A stretch of 64,000 nucleotides of DNA from Cotesia glomerata (GCF_020080835.1 NC_058162.1:22946144-23010143); one strand, 5' to 3'. Shown: positions 45,670-56,518, counted from the first letter of the stretch. Made by a program: numbers and translations. The notes: a model not told the origin generated them from the sequence alone.

Positions 45670-46443
45670 AAATCTCAGCATCAATCAGATATATATTCAT
45701 CAAAAAGTTTATTTACTTTAGTAAAGTGTAAAGATCATGTACTATTTTTACACGCAATAACTGGCTGTGATACGACATCTGCATTTTACAGGAGGGGTAA
45801 AACAGCAGTTTTCAAAATGTTTGAAAAACAAGATTTAACTCAATGTGCTGAAGTTTTTAAAAAGAGTAATTCAACTCAACAAGAAGTTATTACCAACGGC
45901 ATCCGCTTTCTTCTTTCTATGTACGGAGCTCCTAAAAAAACTACCTGTTCAGATAAGCATCGATATGCATGTTTCGTTAAAAATACTAAAAATAAAAAAC
46001 AAGTTCAATTAGCTTGTCTTCTTCCAACCTCAGTTGCTGCTCACCAACATCTTTTTCGAGTATATTACCAAGTTCAAGTGTGGCTTGGTTATCAGCTAGA
46101 CCCTACAGACTGGGGTTGGAAGTTGGTCAACAATATATTAGAGCCAGTTCAAACTTTACTTCCACCTGCGCCGGAAAAACTGCTGAACACTATTTTTTGC
46201 AACTGCAAAAAGGGATGCAGTGCTAAATGTGGTTGCAAAAAAGTCGGACTGTCTTGTTCTTTGGCATGCACAAATTGTCAAGACCGGTCGTGCTCTAATA
46301 TTGAATCACAAACAATGGAGGATTCGTTTGACTCCGACGAAGTATCATGCGATACATCGCTATTGACGCAATTTACTTGCATCCAAAATGAAGATGAAGA
46401 AGAAGCAGGAGAAGGAGAACAAGAATTTGAAACTTACGAATAA
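45670..46443 (+). pseudogene. Transposon-encoded protein with CRC/CXC (TSO1-like) domain, N-terminally truncated
   Basis: Open for 257 codons from just after a TAA at 45667-45669. First ATG at 45817. Before it the frame already reads LHAITGCDTTSAFYRRGK, so the original protein began further upstream and the element has lost that part. The middle has RVYYQVQVWLG and LDPTDWGWKLVNNILEPVQT. The CRC block is TIFCNCKKGCSAKCGCKKVG, then LSCSLACTNCQDRSC: the Cys-rich zinc/DNA-binding motif of the tesmin/TSO1 family. The C-terminus is acidic. This combination is known to me from repetitive insect and cnidarian proteins carried by DNA elements. The CRC domain probably binds the TIRs (inference). Not a host cell-cycle gene. 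Confidence 0.75.
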
Positions 46444-46556
46444 GACGAATAAACTTCAACACTTTTTTTTCATTTACATCGCTTTTATCTTTCCCAATCT
46501 TTGAAAATTTCCGTTATTTTGCAATAGTTTTATATTAAACAGGATCACAACTGACC

Positions 46557-46637
46557 CGTGGAGTAGGCCTACTGGGGAAACCACGTTAAAAAAAACGCGC
46601 TAAGTACACTACCTCATAGGTGGCGTGGAAACGCGTG
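46557..46637 (+). ncRNA. Structured motif shared with ankyrin 3' flanks
   Basis: Between the CRC stop codon and the right TIR. CGTGG/CCACG encloses AGTAGGCCTACTGGGGAAA. Then come ACGCG, TACACTACCTCATAGGTGG (ACCT/AGGT around CAT) and GCGTGGAAACGC (GGAA tetraloop hairpin). About half the positions equal those of 25821-25912 while the helices keep pairing. Short, not coding, and found after two unrelated ORFs. Confidence 0.5.
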
Positions 46638-47000
46638 CATATTATGACGATAACAACTTTTATAACTTTTTGAATCGTTATATCTCAGAAACGGTGGCTC
46701 GTAAGAAAAAAAGTATTGATACATTTTTTATAGATAATTTTATGATCTACAATTTTTGTCTGAGGTACTTTTATGATAAAACTTACTGTTTTGCTGAAAA
46801 TCGCGAAAAACTCATTTTTTTTACCTTTGACCTTGAATTAAATTTTTTCCTTACAGGGGAATGATGGGGAACTTCTAGACATTGTTTATAATTATGTTTT
46901 GAACAACTTCACAGAAATTCAGCTTGTTGGGACTTTATGTAACTTCGAATGTCTAAATTGACCGGACTATTAAGTCTTACGCATGAACGTCCTTAAATGT

Positions 47001-47188
47001 ACACTGAAAAAAAAAAATTCTTGACTGGAGTATAAATTTTTTTGGCTCAAGAAAATATTAAGGAAGATTGAATTTGATTTCTTGAATGAAGTCAAAGTTT
47101 CTTGAGCCAAGAAAATTTCTTCTTGCTCCAAAATAACTTTTGTTTTCCTTAAAATTTTCTTGGCGCAAGAAGTTTGTTTTTTCTGTGT
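47001..47188. mobile_element. Fold-back MITE with ACACTGAAAAAA / TTTTTTCTGTGT ends
   Basis: Ends are imperfect inverted repeats. Internal words TTCTTGAGCCAAGAAAA and their complements form a hairpin. Same class as 8465-8695, 53010-53275 and 55746-55987. Confidence 0.5.
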
Positions 47189-49602
47189 ATTATCTACATT
47201 TGACAAAGTAATTCTTACCAAATCCGTAAAAATTACTATCTGAAACTGTAATTTTTCCAGTTTTTTATATGAAGCACCACGTTAAATTATATAATATAAT
47301 TTTTTTTCTTCTTTTTTTTCCGTACAAATCCTTTTTAATACTTTTGAATCCTTACGGTTAATAAGGGCAGCGTAGCCGATGAATGTGTGTCATTGCCAAG
47401 ACAAAATGCCTTACCCCCACAAATTTTCTTTCTTCTTCTTCTTCTTCTTCTTCTATTGTCTTTCTCTCTATCTTAGTAGCTAATAACTATAAAATCTTAC
47501 AATTGTTTAAATTAGCTATTTATATTCACACTAATATTAAATATATAAGTACAAAGGTATATAATATTTCAGAAAGTAATTTACAATTGAAAATTTTTTT
47601 CGCCTTCTTTTTACTACTACTTTTACTAATACACTCTTGTTAACCCACAAAACTTGATAAAAGATAGAGAAATTTCATAAGGAATAATTCTATTACCTTT
47701 AATCAAAACTTTTTTTTTCAAAGTCCGCCATTTTGTTATTTACCCTTGAAATTTAACTTCAGTAGTTCCAACCAGAATGACATGTCTATAGATTAAGAAT
47801 AATCAAGAATATTTGATTTCAGATAACATCAAGAGCCAAAATCATCCGGGCCACCCACGTGCATTTTTTTTAAGGTTCCAACTTCGAGTGACAATAATAA
47901 TAGTAATAAACTATTAAATTTTTTCAAATAAATTTTTTTTTATATTTTCAATATGTAAATAAAAACACTCTAAATATTCAAGATAATTCATTTTTATTTT
48001 CCTATAAAAAACCACCCTCCAAAGAAGTCATGAAAATAGGCATAAGTTACCAGACTACTACCTTAATGACTGATTTGATCTATTAAAAAACGAAAAAAAA
48101 CATCAAAATATAAAAAAAATGTTTCCATAAAACAATAAAAAAAATTTCCGTAGACCGTAAACACAAAAAATCAAGAAAAATTCTATTGTTTTAATTATTT
48201 TTTTTTTTTAATATTATTTTAATGAAGAAGAATAAAAATAATAATACAATAAAATAAAAAAAAAAAAATTTTTTATTATTGATAGAGAAAAAAATTATTT
48301 TTTATATTTTTTTACATTAAATTTTAAAATTCGAAAAATTTTTCAGAATTCAAATAAAAATTAAATTTATTACAAAATTTTGTATTCCTAATCTTAGTGA
48401 AATTATAATTATAATTACATATAAAGCATAATCTTCTTTACTCAGGAATTAAGATTAGTATTTGTATTTAATTATAATATTCCAGCGATGAGAGCTTTTC
48501 TAGAGGGTTAATTAAATAATTAATAAAACTGATAGGTGAGTAGAAGTGTAGTTAGAGAGAATTATTAAACCGACTCCTTGGTAGACGATAGTTAAGGTTA
48601 TTACATTTTTTGAGGTCAAGGGTCAGAGCAATGACAATGAGTGTTATTAAGATAAGACACTGGTTATTATTAAACTACAGTCTAGTTGATAGAGTCCTTA
48701 GGGGGTTAAAAGGACGCAAGCGTTAAGATGTCAAGCGTTATCTTTTAAATAGAATATACCAGACTGACAATTACTGTTGTTTCAGCTTTAATAACTTCTG
48801 GCTCAAATATTTCCCAGGCAATAGCTATTGTTCCCGATAAAACCTTACCTTTGTATGCTTCCAGGTAATTACCTCTAGAAAAGTTTCTTTAAGAAGATTC
48901 TCCACGTCGAACAAAAAAATTAATCGTAAATATTAATTTCAAATTTCGGTATTCATTTTCATGTTATTTAAAATTACAATTATTTTTATTTATAATTTAT
49001 AAGGCAGCTTGAAACTCCCAAATTGACGTTCTGTTATATTGTACGAGGAAATTTTTGTAACAGAGTGACAAGTCTTATTATTGTACCGAGCACAATGAAG
49101 ACTTCGAGATCAGATGACGCTTCGCCACAAAAGCTGGTGTGCCATCCCAAGCGGTGATGGCTCTTTTCTGCTAGATGTCTTTTATACAGTCTATGCAGCC
49201 TGACAATCTAAGTAATTGCTTTCCATTGCAACTTGTAGGTTATTACGTGGTACATTATTATTTTTTTACTACTTGAGAAAAAATACCACTATCAAATGAT
49301 AAATAATAATTTGAAAAAAGTAAAAAATAAGGTTTGAGAAAAACTTAACTAAAGAGTAAAAAATAATTGTTAATGAATTTTAAATATAAGAAAAGAGTGA
49401 TTAACAAAAAAATTTCTTTTATTGTAAAAAAGGCGTGAGTCGACTCAATATTCTCTTCTTTTCCTGTAAAATTGAATAAGTCTTATCAACTCTTAATAAC
49501 TCTTTGGGAAAGTCCCAAATTGCAGGAAAAATTTGACTTTTCAAAAGTTTTTTCAGAAAATTATTTCCACAAGCGCTCCTACAAAAAGTTTTAAAAGTAA
49601 CT
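47189..49602. other. No gene recognised
   Basis: A (TTC)n microsatellite lies at 47423-47455. 48480-49240 is the least repetitive part, with GC-richer islands at 48590-48720 and 49080-49200, but no frame with splice support. 49470-49560 is a short repeat also present at 53405-53490. Confidence 0.4.
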
Positions 49603-50647
49603 GAATCGTTTATTTGAGAAATCCCATAAGTCAAAAATACTAAATTTTTCAGGAGAAGCAAAAAACATTTTTCTCGGTTAAGTTTGCATTAACATCATGA
49701 ACCAATGATGAATAATATTAATGTCAGAATCCTTAAAAAATATTCGAGCATGAAAAAATTTAATTGTTAATTAATACTATTTGTAATAATGATTTGAAGT
49801 TGATTGACATATGGGGTTTCTCAAATAAACGAAAAAAATAGTAATAAAATCATTAATTTATTAATTTTTCTCCGTCAATCATTTATTATAATTATAAAAT
49901 AAAGTACAAACTATGTATTGGAACCAAAATTAACAAAAATTATTATAAATCATCTATTTTTTATTTTAAATTAGTGAACTAAGAGTCAACAATAAAACAA
50001 CATTTTAATTTATCACAATCTAACTTTATAATATTAAAATTGCAAAAATTATTGAAATCAAATATTTAACAGTAAATATAATGTATTTTTATTTGGTTAT
50101 CATTAATTTCAGAATTTAAATCAATTAAATCCGAGTCAACAATAAAACAACATATTTTTAATTTTAATTCATCAAGCGAATATTGTAAAACTCGTTTAAA
50201 TTCAAGTATTTAGCAGTGAATTTAGTTTCAAGTTATCTAATAATCAATCATTTTAAAACTATAGTCAGTGAAATCCCATGAAACAATAAAACAGTAATTT
50301 AATTTAATTTTTATAAACCCACACTGTGAAAATTATTAAAATTTAAGTATTTTGCATTGAAGTGAATTTTTCTACTTAAAAGAAGTTTTTTGGAAATAAA
50401 AAAACAGAAAGAAATTTATTTTTGGACTTTTGAAATTAAATGTTTATTCGAAAAACCCCATAAGTCACTGACTTATGGGCTTTCTCAACTAAACGAGATT
50501 TATATCGACCGATTGGTTAGGTCTTGAACACGGATTTAATATTTTTTGGTACTGATATAAGTGAGGGAAAATTTAAAGAACCGAAAAATGCAATAAACCC
50601 GATTTTGAAGAAAATATGACTTATGGGGTTTCTCAAATAAACGATTC
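49603..50647. mobile_element. TIR element with AACT target duplication and internal 147-bp repeats
   Basis: Ends are GAATCGTTTATTTGAGAAAT and ATTT(C)TCAAATAAACGATTC-type complements, about 30 bp, followed inward by CCCATAAGTCA. The flanks carry AACT on both sides (49599-49602, 50648-50651). Additional internal copies of the end sequence occur at 49805-49832 and as a head-to-head pair at 50447-50500, so the element is composite. 49975-50400 has about three diverged copies of a ~147 bp unit with GTCAACAATAAAACAACAT and ATATTTAACAGTAAATATA. No coding. Confidence 0.7.
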
Positions 50648-50846
50648 AACTACTCCGAGATCATAAAAAAACAATGGAATGACAAATGGAAATCCTCCAG
50701 ATCGCATCTCCAATCAGTGAGACAAGATATATTCTCTGCAAGACCACTGATTCCGTCAAATAGAAGAGACCAGTGCACAATCACTCGACTCAGGACTGGA
50801 CACAATAATGCCTCACATATTCATTATATAACCAAAGAAGAACAAA

Positions 50847-51538
50847 AAAAATTAGGAAAACGGTTGACCCTGAAGGCCATCCCTGCAACTTCCCGCTAAT
50901 TCCATACTTAGGCGCTTAAAATTGCACCAATGACGTTTTTGAGCTCTTCGAGCTTAAAAATACAATTTATGGGTTATTTTGAGCTCTCCGAGCTCAAAGA
51001 GATTGCTTTCCTATGCTTTTGAGCTCTTCGAGCTCAAAAGTCTGATAGAGATTTGATAAGACACTATTTTTTGAATTTTTAAACCGCAATAACTTTTGAA
51101 TGAATAAACCGATTTTCACGCGGTTGGCAGCATTCGACGCAGTTTTTCAAGCCTCATAGAGAATCTTAAATTTTGAATTTATCGCGCTAGGAATTTCGGA
51201 GTTATTCCGAAAAAACACTTTTTTCGGTTTTCTTTCGTTCACGATATCTCTCGAACGAATCAACCGATTTTGACCAGACTGGTGGCGATCGACGTGGTTT
51301 TTTGAGGTTAAGAGCTGATTAGTTTTTGGAATTGAACCATTTAGCCGTTTAAAAGTTATTCCAAAAAAACCACATTTGGAAAAAATTTTTTTTTCAGTTT
51401 TTTGAAGATTTCTCAAAATCTATTGATCTGAATCGGTCCAAATAGTTTTCAAAATCTAAGTTTGGTCAAGCCCTTTCGAATGGCACCAACCACGATGAAA
51501 TCGGTCAAGCCGTTCAAAAGTTATAAGCGGTTCACAAA

Positions 51539-51610
<72 letters not shown>

Positions 51611-51763
51611 TACAGACACCGTGACAACCTCACGGGGATAGTCAGGGAAGCTTCCTATGACCTTCAAACGTCGAGATCTGATGAAAACTCGATTTTTGTA
51701 AAACGGGGTGAAAACAATAACTTCCCGATTTTTGAAAATCTTCAATTTTCTTAGCGGGAAGTT
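50847..51763 (+). mobile_element. Non-autonomous element, AACTTCCCGCTAA family, full copy 1
   Basis: Inserted into an A-run inside the LINE zinc-knuckle codons. Removing it restores the LINE frame (EEQ-KCPLCG), with AAAAA on both sides as duplication. Order of parts: AAATTAGGAAAACGGTTGAC, CAACTTCCCGCTAATTCC, three GAGCTC-GAGCTC hairpins, repeated AACGAATCAACCGATTTT-type segments, a (CA)n tract (51543-51606), GATCTGATGAAAACTCG, and the end CTTAGCGGGAAGTT, inverted to the CAACTTCCCGCTAA near the start. No ORF. Confidence 0.8.
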
Positions 51764-51976
51764 AAAAATGTCCACTATGTGGATATAACTTGACTGTGAT
51801 CCATATCCTCGACGAATGCAGACACCTCACGATAACAAGAGACCAGTTCAACATTTCAAAATCCATCTCCAGTATCCTAGAAACACCGGATAATTGCTTA
51901 AAAACTCTTAAATTCGTAAAAGCTATTAATGCAATCCAATATATTCAATGTAAGCGTATACATTGAGAAAAAAAAA

Positions 51977-52799
51977 TCTGGAAAACGGTTGACCCTAAAG
52001 GCCATCTTTGCAACTTCCCGCTAATTCCATATCTAAGCGCTTAAAATTGCACTTATGACGTTTTTGAGCTCTTCGAGCTCAAAAATATAATTTATATATT
52101 ATTTCGAGCTCTCTGAGCTCATAGAGATAGCTTTTCTAAGCTTTTGAGTTCTTCGAGCTCAAAAGTCTGGTAGAAGTTTAATAAAATAGTATTTTTTGAA
52201 TTTTCAAACTGCAATAATTTCAAAATGAATTAACTGATTTTCACGCGGTTGGCAGTATTCCACGAAGTTTTTTCAACTTTATAATATATTTTTAAACACA
52301 AACTAATCGAATCGAAAATCTTAGAGAAATTTGAAAAATTCACTTTTTCCGAATTTTTTCGACAACGATAACTCACGAACCAATCAACCGATTTTCACGT
52401 TCTTGATGGCAATTGATGTGGTTTTTTGGGTTCTAATAATTATTCTATTTCATCAAAAACGACCCAAAGAGAAATGTCAAATTTATGTGAAAAAAACACT
52501 TTTTCTCGAAATTTTTCGTTTTTGATAACTCTTGAACGAATCAACCGATTTTGACGGGACTGGTGGCAATCGACGTGGTTTTTCAAACTTAAGAGCGGAT
52601 TAGTTTTTGAAATTAATCGGTGGAGCCGTTAAGAAGTTATTCCGAAAAAACGATTTTTTGAGAATTTTATTTTTGAGATTTCTCAAAATCTAGGGAACCG
52701 AATCAATTCAAATTTTTGCGAAATTTAATGACAATGATACTCTTTGGATCGTCACCTATTTTGATCCGATCGGCCGAGCCATTCAAAAGTTATAAGAAG

Positions 52800-52850
<51 letters not shown>

Positions 52851-52999
52851 CCGCACGGACACCATCGCAGGAAGAGTCTGGGAAGCCTCGCGTGACCTTA
52901 AAACGTCAAAATCTGATGAAAACTCGATTTTCGCAAAACGGGGTAAAACCAATAACTTCTCGATTTTTGAAAATTTTCAATTTTCTTAGCGAGAAGTTT
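51977..52999 (+). mobile_element. Non-autonomous element, AACTTCCCGCTAA family, full copy 2
   Basis: Sits in the A-run directly after the LINE stop codon. Same parts in the same order as 50847-51763: GGAAAACGGTTGACCCTAAA, AACTTCCCGCTAATTCC, GAGCTC pairs, CAACCGATTTT repeats, (CA)n at 52803-52848 and CTTAGCGAGAAGTT. A second insertion into A-rich target DNA suggests target preference. Confidence 0.8.
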
Positions 53000-53404
53000 A
53001 AAAAATTTTTGTCCAGAAAAAAATTTCTTGGCTTAAGAATCGTTTAAAATAAATTTTGGTTTTTTGACGAAAGAATATCAATATCTATCATGATAATAAA
53101 ATATTGGCATTAATTTTGATAAACAAACTAATAGGTTCACTTGAATTATACAAAAAATAATTCGATTAATTCGATCAATTCTTGAGAAAAGAAAATATAT
53201 TCTTGAAAATTATCAAGAATATATATTCTTGTGACAAGAAAATTTTCTCAAGAGTAGTACTTTTTTTTCTCAGTGTAGTATAAATATTGTGAACATCTGT
53301 GATCTTTAATGTATCTTTGACTTATATTATTATAATTTTGTATATTGTAGTCGCTCAGAACCCTGTTGTTAAAAAGCGACTTGAAATAAAAATTAAAAAA
53401 AAAA

Positions 53405-54621
53405 AGAAGTTTTAATAACTCTAAATAACTCTTCTGACAGAGTCCCAAATCTTGCAAAAAATCTGACTTTCTAAGAAGAGTTTTTTCGACTTAATAAGAC
53501 TTTTTAGACTCTTTAAGAAAATAAAAAACTTTATGAACTATTATTCGTACTTATTAAAATTTTTTCACAGTTATTTCAAAGAAATTTTTCCGCAGTTGCA
53601 GTTAAATAAACAAATATTTTAATCAATCTGGAAGATTTTGGTATTCTTCCTATAAAAGTTTTTAAGTCAAGAATATTATTCTTGAGTTAAGATTTTTTTT
53701 TCTGTGTAAAATGTACAAAATTTCCTAGTTAATCTTAACCTTAGTCACATGTTTGTCTCAAAGATTAAGCTATAAATTTTTTAGTACCCGCCTGAGTACT
53801 TGACGCAAAACACTACCGTGTCTCCGGATATAAAAAATCGCAATCGTAATCAAGATAATGGGACAAAGTTATTAAATTATTACATTGTCAAAAATCTAAT
53901 TAAAAGCTTCTGTTTAATCCATAAATAAATGTGAAGCTAATAAAAGCGGGTAAAAAGTCCAACGAAGGTGAGAAAAAAGCAGTCAAATAAATAAAGATTT
54001 TGTTGTTATATATTTAGTGAGGTTAACTCACGCAGGTCATTTATAATTCTGTGATAATTAATGGCGCCGAGTAGTTATAACTACTTTTTCTTTGCACGAA
54101 ATGTTTAAACTTGTTTTTTTATCACTAATCTTGTATTAAATATAATTCTTACTGCGTAATAATTTAATTGTGAATTAAAAATTTATATTACAAGCTTACA
54201 TAAGATAATTTATTCTAAAAGATCTTAATCTTTATCAATTAACAAAAAATAATTCCAGATGATCTTAATCTCTTGACAAATTTCTAGCCCAAAAATTCAA
54301 AACAATCTTATAGCCGGGGAATAAATTTTCTTAAGCTTATAAAGCAACCCTCACCAAAGTTCATTACCCTCAAACAATAATTAACGAGAGAATCTGGAGG
54401 CTCAGAACCCGCGGAATTCATCCCCCGATTTAATTAAAACGCGTATTATTTATTAGCCGGAGTAAAAAAATAAAAGAGAATCCCTTTGGATGATGGTGAA
54501 AGGGATTTTCCATGTAAATGACAACTTTTATAATATTTTTCATTTTTCATTTGATAAAAATCTCCGACTGGATGACTAGCGAGTGGTGACTGCGGACAGT
54601 CATAGCGACTATGAACTATGA
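53405..54621. other. No gene recognised
   Basis: 53405-53490 repeats 49470-49560. 53640-53710 has CTTGA-type fold-back words. 54360-54620 is GC-richer and may be the promoter or 5' region of the exon at 54622. Confidence 0.4.
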
Positions 54622-54815
54622 ATGACGGAAACTGGGTTCTATAGACGTCAAGAGCTTCGACGTTTTTTATATTCTCGAGCACCTGAAAGCCCTGTTCGAG
54701 CGGGAGTCCCACTAGCAGTATCCGACTGTGTCGTTAGAACCAAGTGCAAAAAACCCAATGCAAATGGATCTGGACAATGGGAGCCTTTTTACACATTTAC
54801 GGCGATGAAAAGCGG
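54622..54815 (+). CDS. Candidate first coding exon upstream of laccase gene
   Basis: ATG frame of 64 codons (MTETGFYRRQELRRFLYSRA...) ending in a near-perfect donor AGCGG|GTAAGT. GC-rich against its flanks. It ends two bases into a codon. Splicing to the acceptor CCTGTCACAG at 55328 would keep the laccase frame open to its ATG at 55372. This could make a longer N-terminus or a leader exon, but it would bury the laccase signal peptide, and the paralogue at 63.8 kb shows no such exon nearby. Equally it may be the start of another gene. No known domain. Confidence 0.35.
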
Positions 54816-55745
54816 GTAAGTAATAGCGGCTAGATGATTACACGTAGCCGATGATCAAGGCGTTTTTATCCGTCTCGTAAACAGTCATGCTGATGTTTGG
54901 TTTTTTTTTTTTTTTTCATTTCTAGATGCTTGTTCTGCTGTATTACACGTATGAGGCTGCTTTTTGTTCCTGGGGTAAAAACACACCGGACGCGTGTTTT
55001 TATTTTCTTAAACGTTTCATCACTGTCAGCTTCTTGGATACATCGTTACTCTTAGTCGGCCATTATTGCTAAATAAACTGTCCGATAATCTTTTTATTTA
55101 ACAATATCTCACGGTCCATTGTTGTGAGCTTGTAATTGCTAGTATTGTTATCATGTCATTTTACCAAAAGTTAAAATTACTTTAAGGAAAAAAATTAATT
55201 GGTTATGACGTCTGATATTTAATTGCTTTTACTTTTAACCAATGTAAGTGGATACTGTTGTTCGGTTAAGAATTGACATTAATTGTTATTTATTATTTTA
55301 AATAAAAATAATTTTTTTCCTGTCACAGTTTCAATGTTTTTCCTCAGTTTGCGAAAAATTTGTCAAGAGTAATGTTCGTTAAATTTTTTACGGTGATTTT
55401 CCTCCCGGTTTTGGCCGCTAATCAGTGCGCTGAGGATGGAATGAAATTAAGCACTCCTGAAGAATGTACGAGAAACTGTGGCAAAGATGAGACGCCGAAA
55501 ATTTGCTACTACTTTTTTGCGCTGGAATTTTTCCCGGCGCTCAGCAGGTAATTTTATGATTAAAAAATTGATTCAAGAAAAAATATTTTTAAATTGAAAA
55601 AATCAGTTTGTAAAACTTTTATTTTTTGAGTCAAACATGAAAATTATTACTTAAATTAAAAAAATATTTTGTAATTCAAAATTATTTTTGTTAGCATCAA
55701 AAGAATAAAATTATTCTAATTTTTTTATCAAAGGATGACAATACA

Positions 55746-55987
55746 CACTGATAAAAAAATTAACTTGACTCAAGAGTCAAAATCTTGAACCCAGAATACC
55801 ATTTTGAATAAAATGATTTTCTTGAATCAAGAGAATAAATTCTTGAGACAAGAAAAATTTACTTAAATAAAAAATAATTTCTTGACTCAAGAATTTATTC
55901 TCTTGACTCAAGAAAATCATTTTCTTTAAAATGGTATTCTTGGTTCAAGATTTTGGCTCTTAAGTCAAGTTGATTTTTTTATCAGTG
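55746..55987. mobile_element. Near-perfect fold-back MITE in laccase intron 1
   Basis: 242 bp from CACTGATAAAAAAATTAACT to its complement ending in TTTTTTTATCAGTG. Almost the whole length pairs with itself through TCTTGAATCAAGAG and CAAGAATTTATTCTC-type arms. Probable short CA flanking duplication. Confidence 0.75.
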
Positions 55988-56131
55988 CACTAAAAGAAAA
56001 ATGTCTTTTAAAAAAAATGAGAAATAATGGAATAAGAAATTAATTTGTTGAAAATTTTGAACAATTTTATTTCTTAGCTGGAAAAATAATAATTTTTCTC
56101 ATAGTAGAAAGTTTTTCTTGTTGAAAAAAAA

Positions 56132-56518
56132 GGTAATTATTTACAAGTGAGGTCAAACCCATTTTGGGTCATAATTAGGTGAAAAATTAACATTTTCAAT
56201 TTCTTTTTAAATTCTGCTTGTTTTTACGGCGCATTTATGATAAAAAAAGTCGTAAAAGAAAAAAATAAAGATTTCGATAGCTTTTTTGCCCCTAAAAGTT
56301 GGAAAAAATTTTTGCTTTTATTTTTTTGGATAAAATTTTTATTTTATCTTTTTTTGATGTTTTAGTTATATTTTTTTTTGAAAATTACATAAAAAAAACG
56401 AACAAAGTAAAAAAAAATTCTTCAATTTGATGAAAAAAAAAAAAAAAAAAAAAATTAACATGGCTTAACATTTTGCTTAAAAATTAGCATGGGTTGACTT
56501 CACTTGTAAATAATTACC
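56132..56518. mobile_element. TIR MITE in laccase intron 1
   Basis: The left end GGTAATTATTTACAAGTGAG and right end CACTTGTAAATAATTACC are inverted repeats (~38 bp including GTCAAACCCAT / ATGGGTTGAC). The interior has GGCGCATTTATGATAAAA, shared with 27768-28115. No coding. Confidence 0.75.

Larger units (their letters stand above)
45261..46969 (+). mobile_element. Inner DNA transposon with ~345 bp TIRs and CRC-domain ORF
   Basis: 45261-45608 and the reverse complement of 46632-46969 match almost base for base: TAGTCCGGTCAATTTAGAC at the tip, then CCCAACAAGCTGAATTTC, CCCCATCATTCCCCTGTAAG, AGCCACCGTTTCTGAGATAT and CATAATATGCA at the inner end. The 1.0 kb between them contains a TA microsatellite (45645-45668) and the CRC ORF. 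A 1.7 kb element with a single truncated ORF is likely an internally deleted derivative. Flanking bases (TAT/ATTA-like) do not give a clear target duplication. Confidence 0.8.
44724..46997. mobile_element. Outer TIR element (TTTAAGGACGTT ends)
   Basis: The left end TTTAAGGACGTTTATGCGGT and right end CGCATGAACGTCCTTAAA form an inverted repeat of about 18 bp. About 540 bp at the left and 27 bp at the right belong to this element. The rest is taken up by the inner transposon 45261-46969. No coding of its own is seen, so it is probably a MITE host for the inner element. Confidence 0.6.
50652..53404 (+). pseudogene. Jockey-like LINE, C-terminal fragment split by two insertions
   Basis: 50652-50846 encodes KKQWNDKWKSSRSHLQSVRQ, then CTITRLRTGHNNASHIHYIT, the usual text after the reverse transcriptase of jockey/CR1-type ORF2. 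The frame resumes at 51764 with CPLCGYNLTVIHILDECRHL, the terminal CxxC...HxxxxC zinc knuckle, and ends at TGA 51964-51966 followed by an A run. 53277-53404 (TAGTCGCTCAGAACCC..., then AATAAA-like text and poly-A) looks like the LINE 3' UTR and tail. Insertions at 50847-51763 and 51977-52999, plus a fold-back at about 53010-53275, split it. Dead copy. Confidence 0.7.

Noticed and set aside
46557..46637. Hammerhead or HDV-like ribozyme reading of the shared structured motif
   Set aside because: No CUGANGA/GAAA hammerhead core, and the HDV order of helices and J4/2 CNRA could not be placed in both copies. The structure is left unnamed.
51542..52952. ORFs rich in Val-Cys on the minus strand
   Set aside because: They are translations of the (CA)n tracts in the repeat elements.
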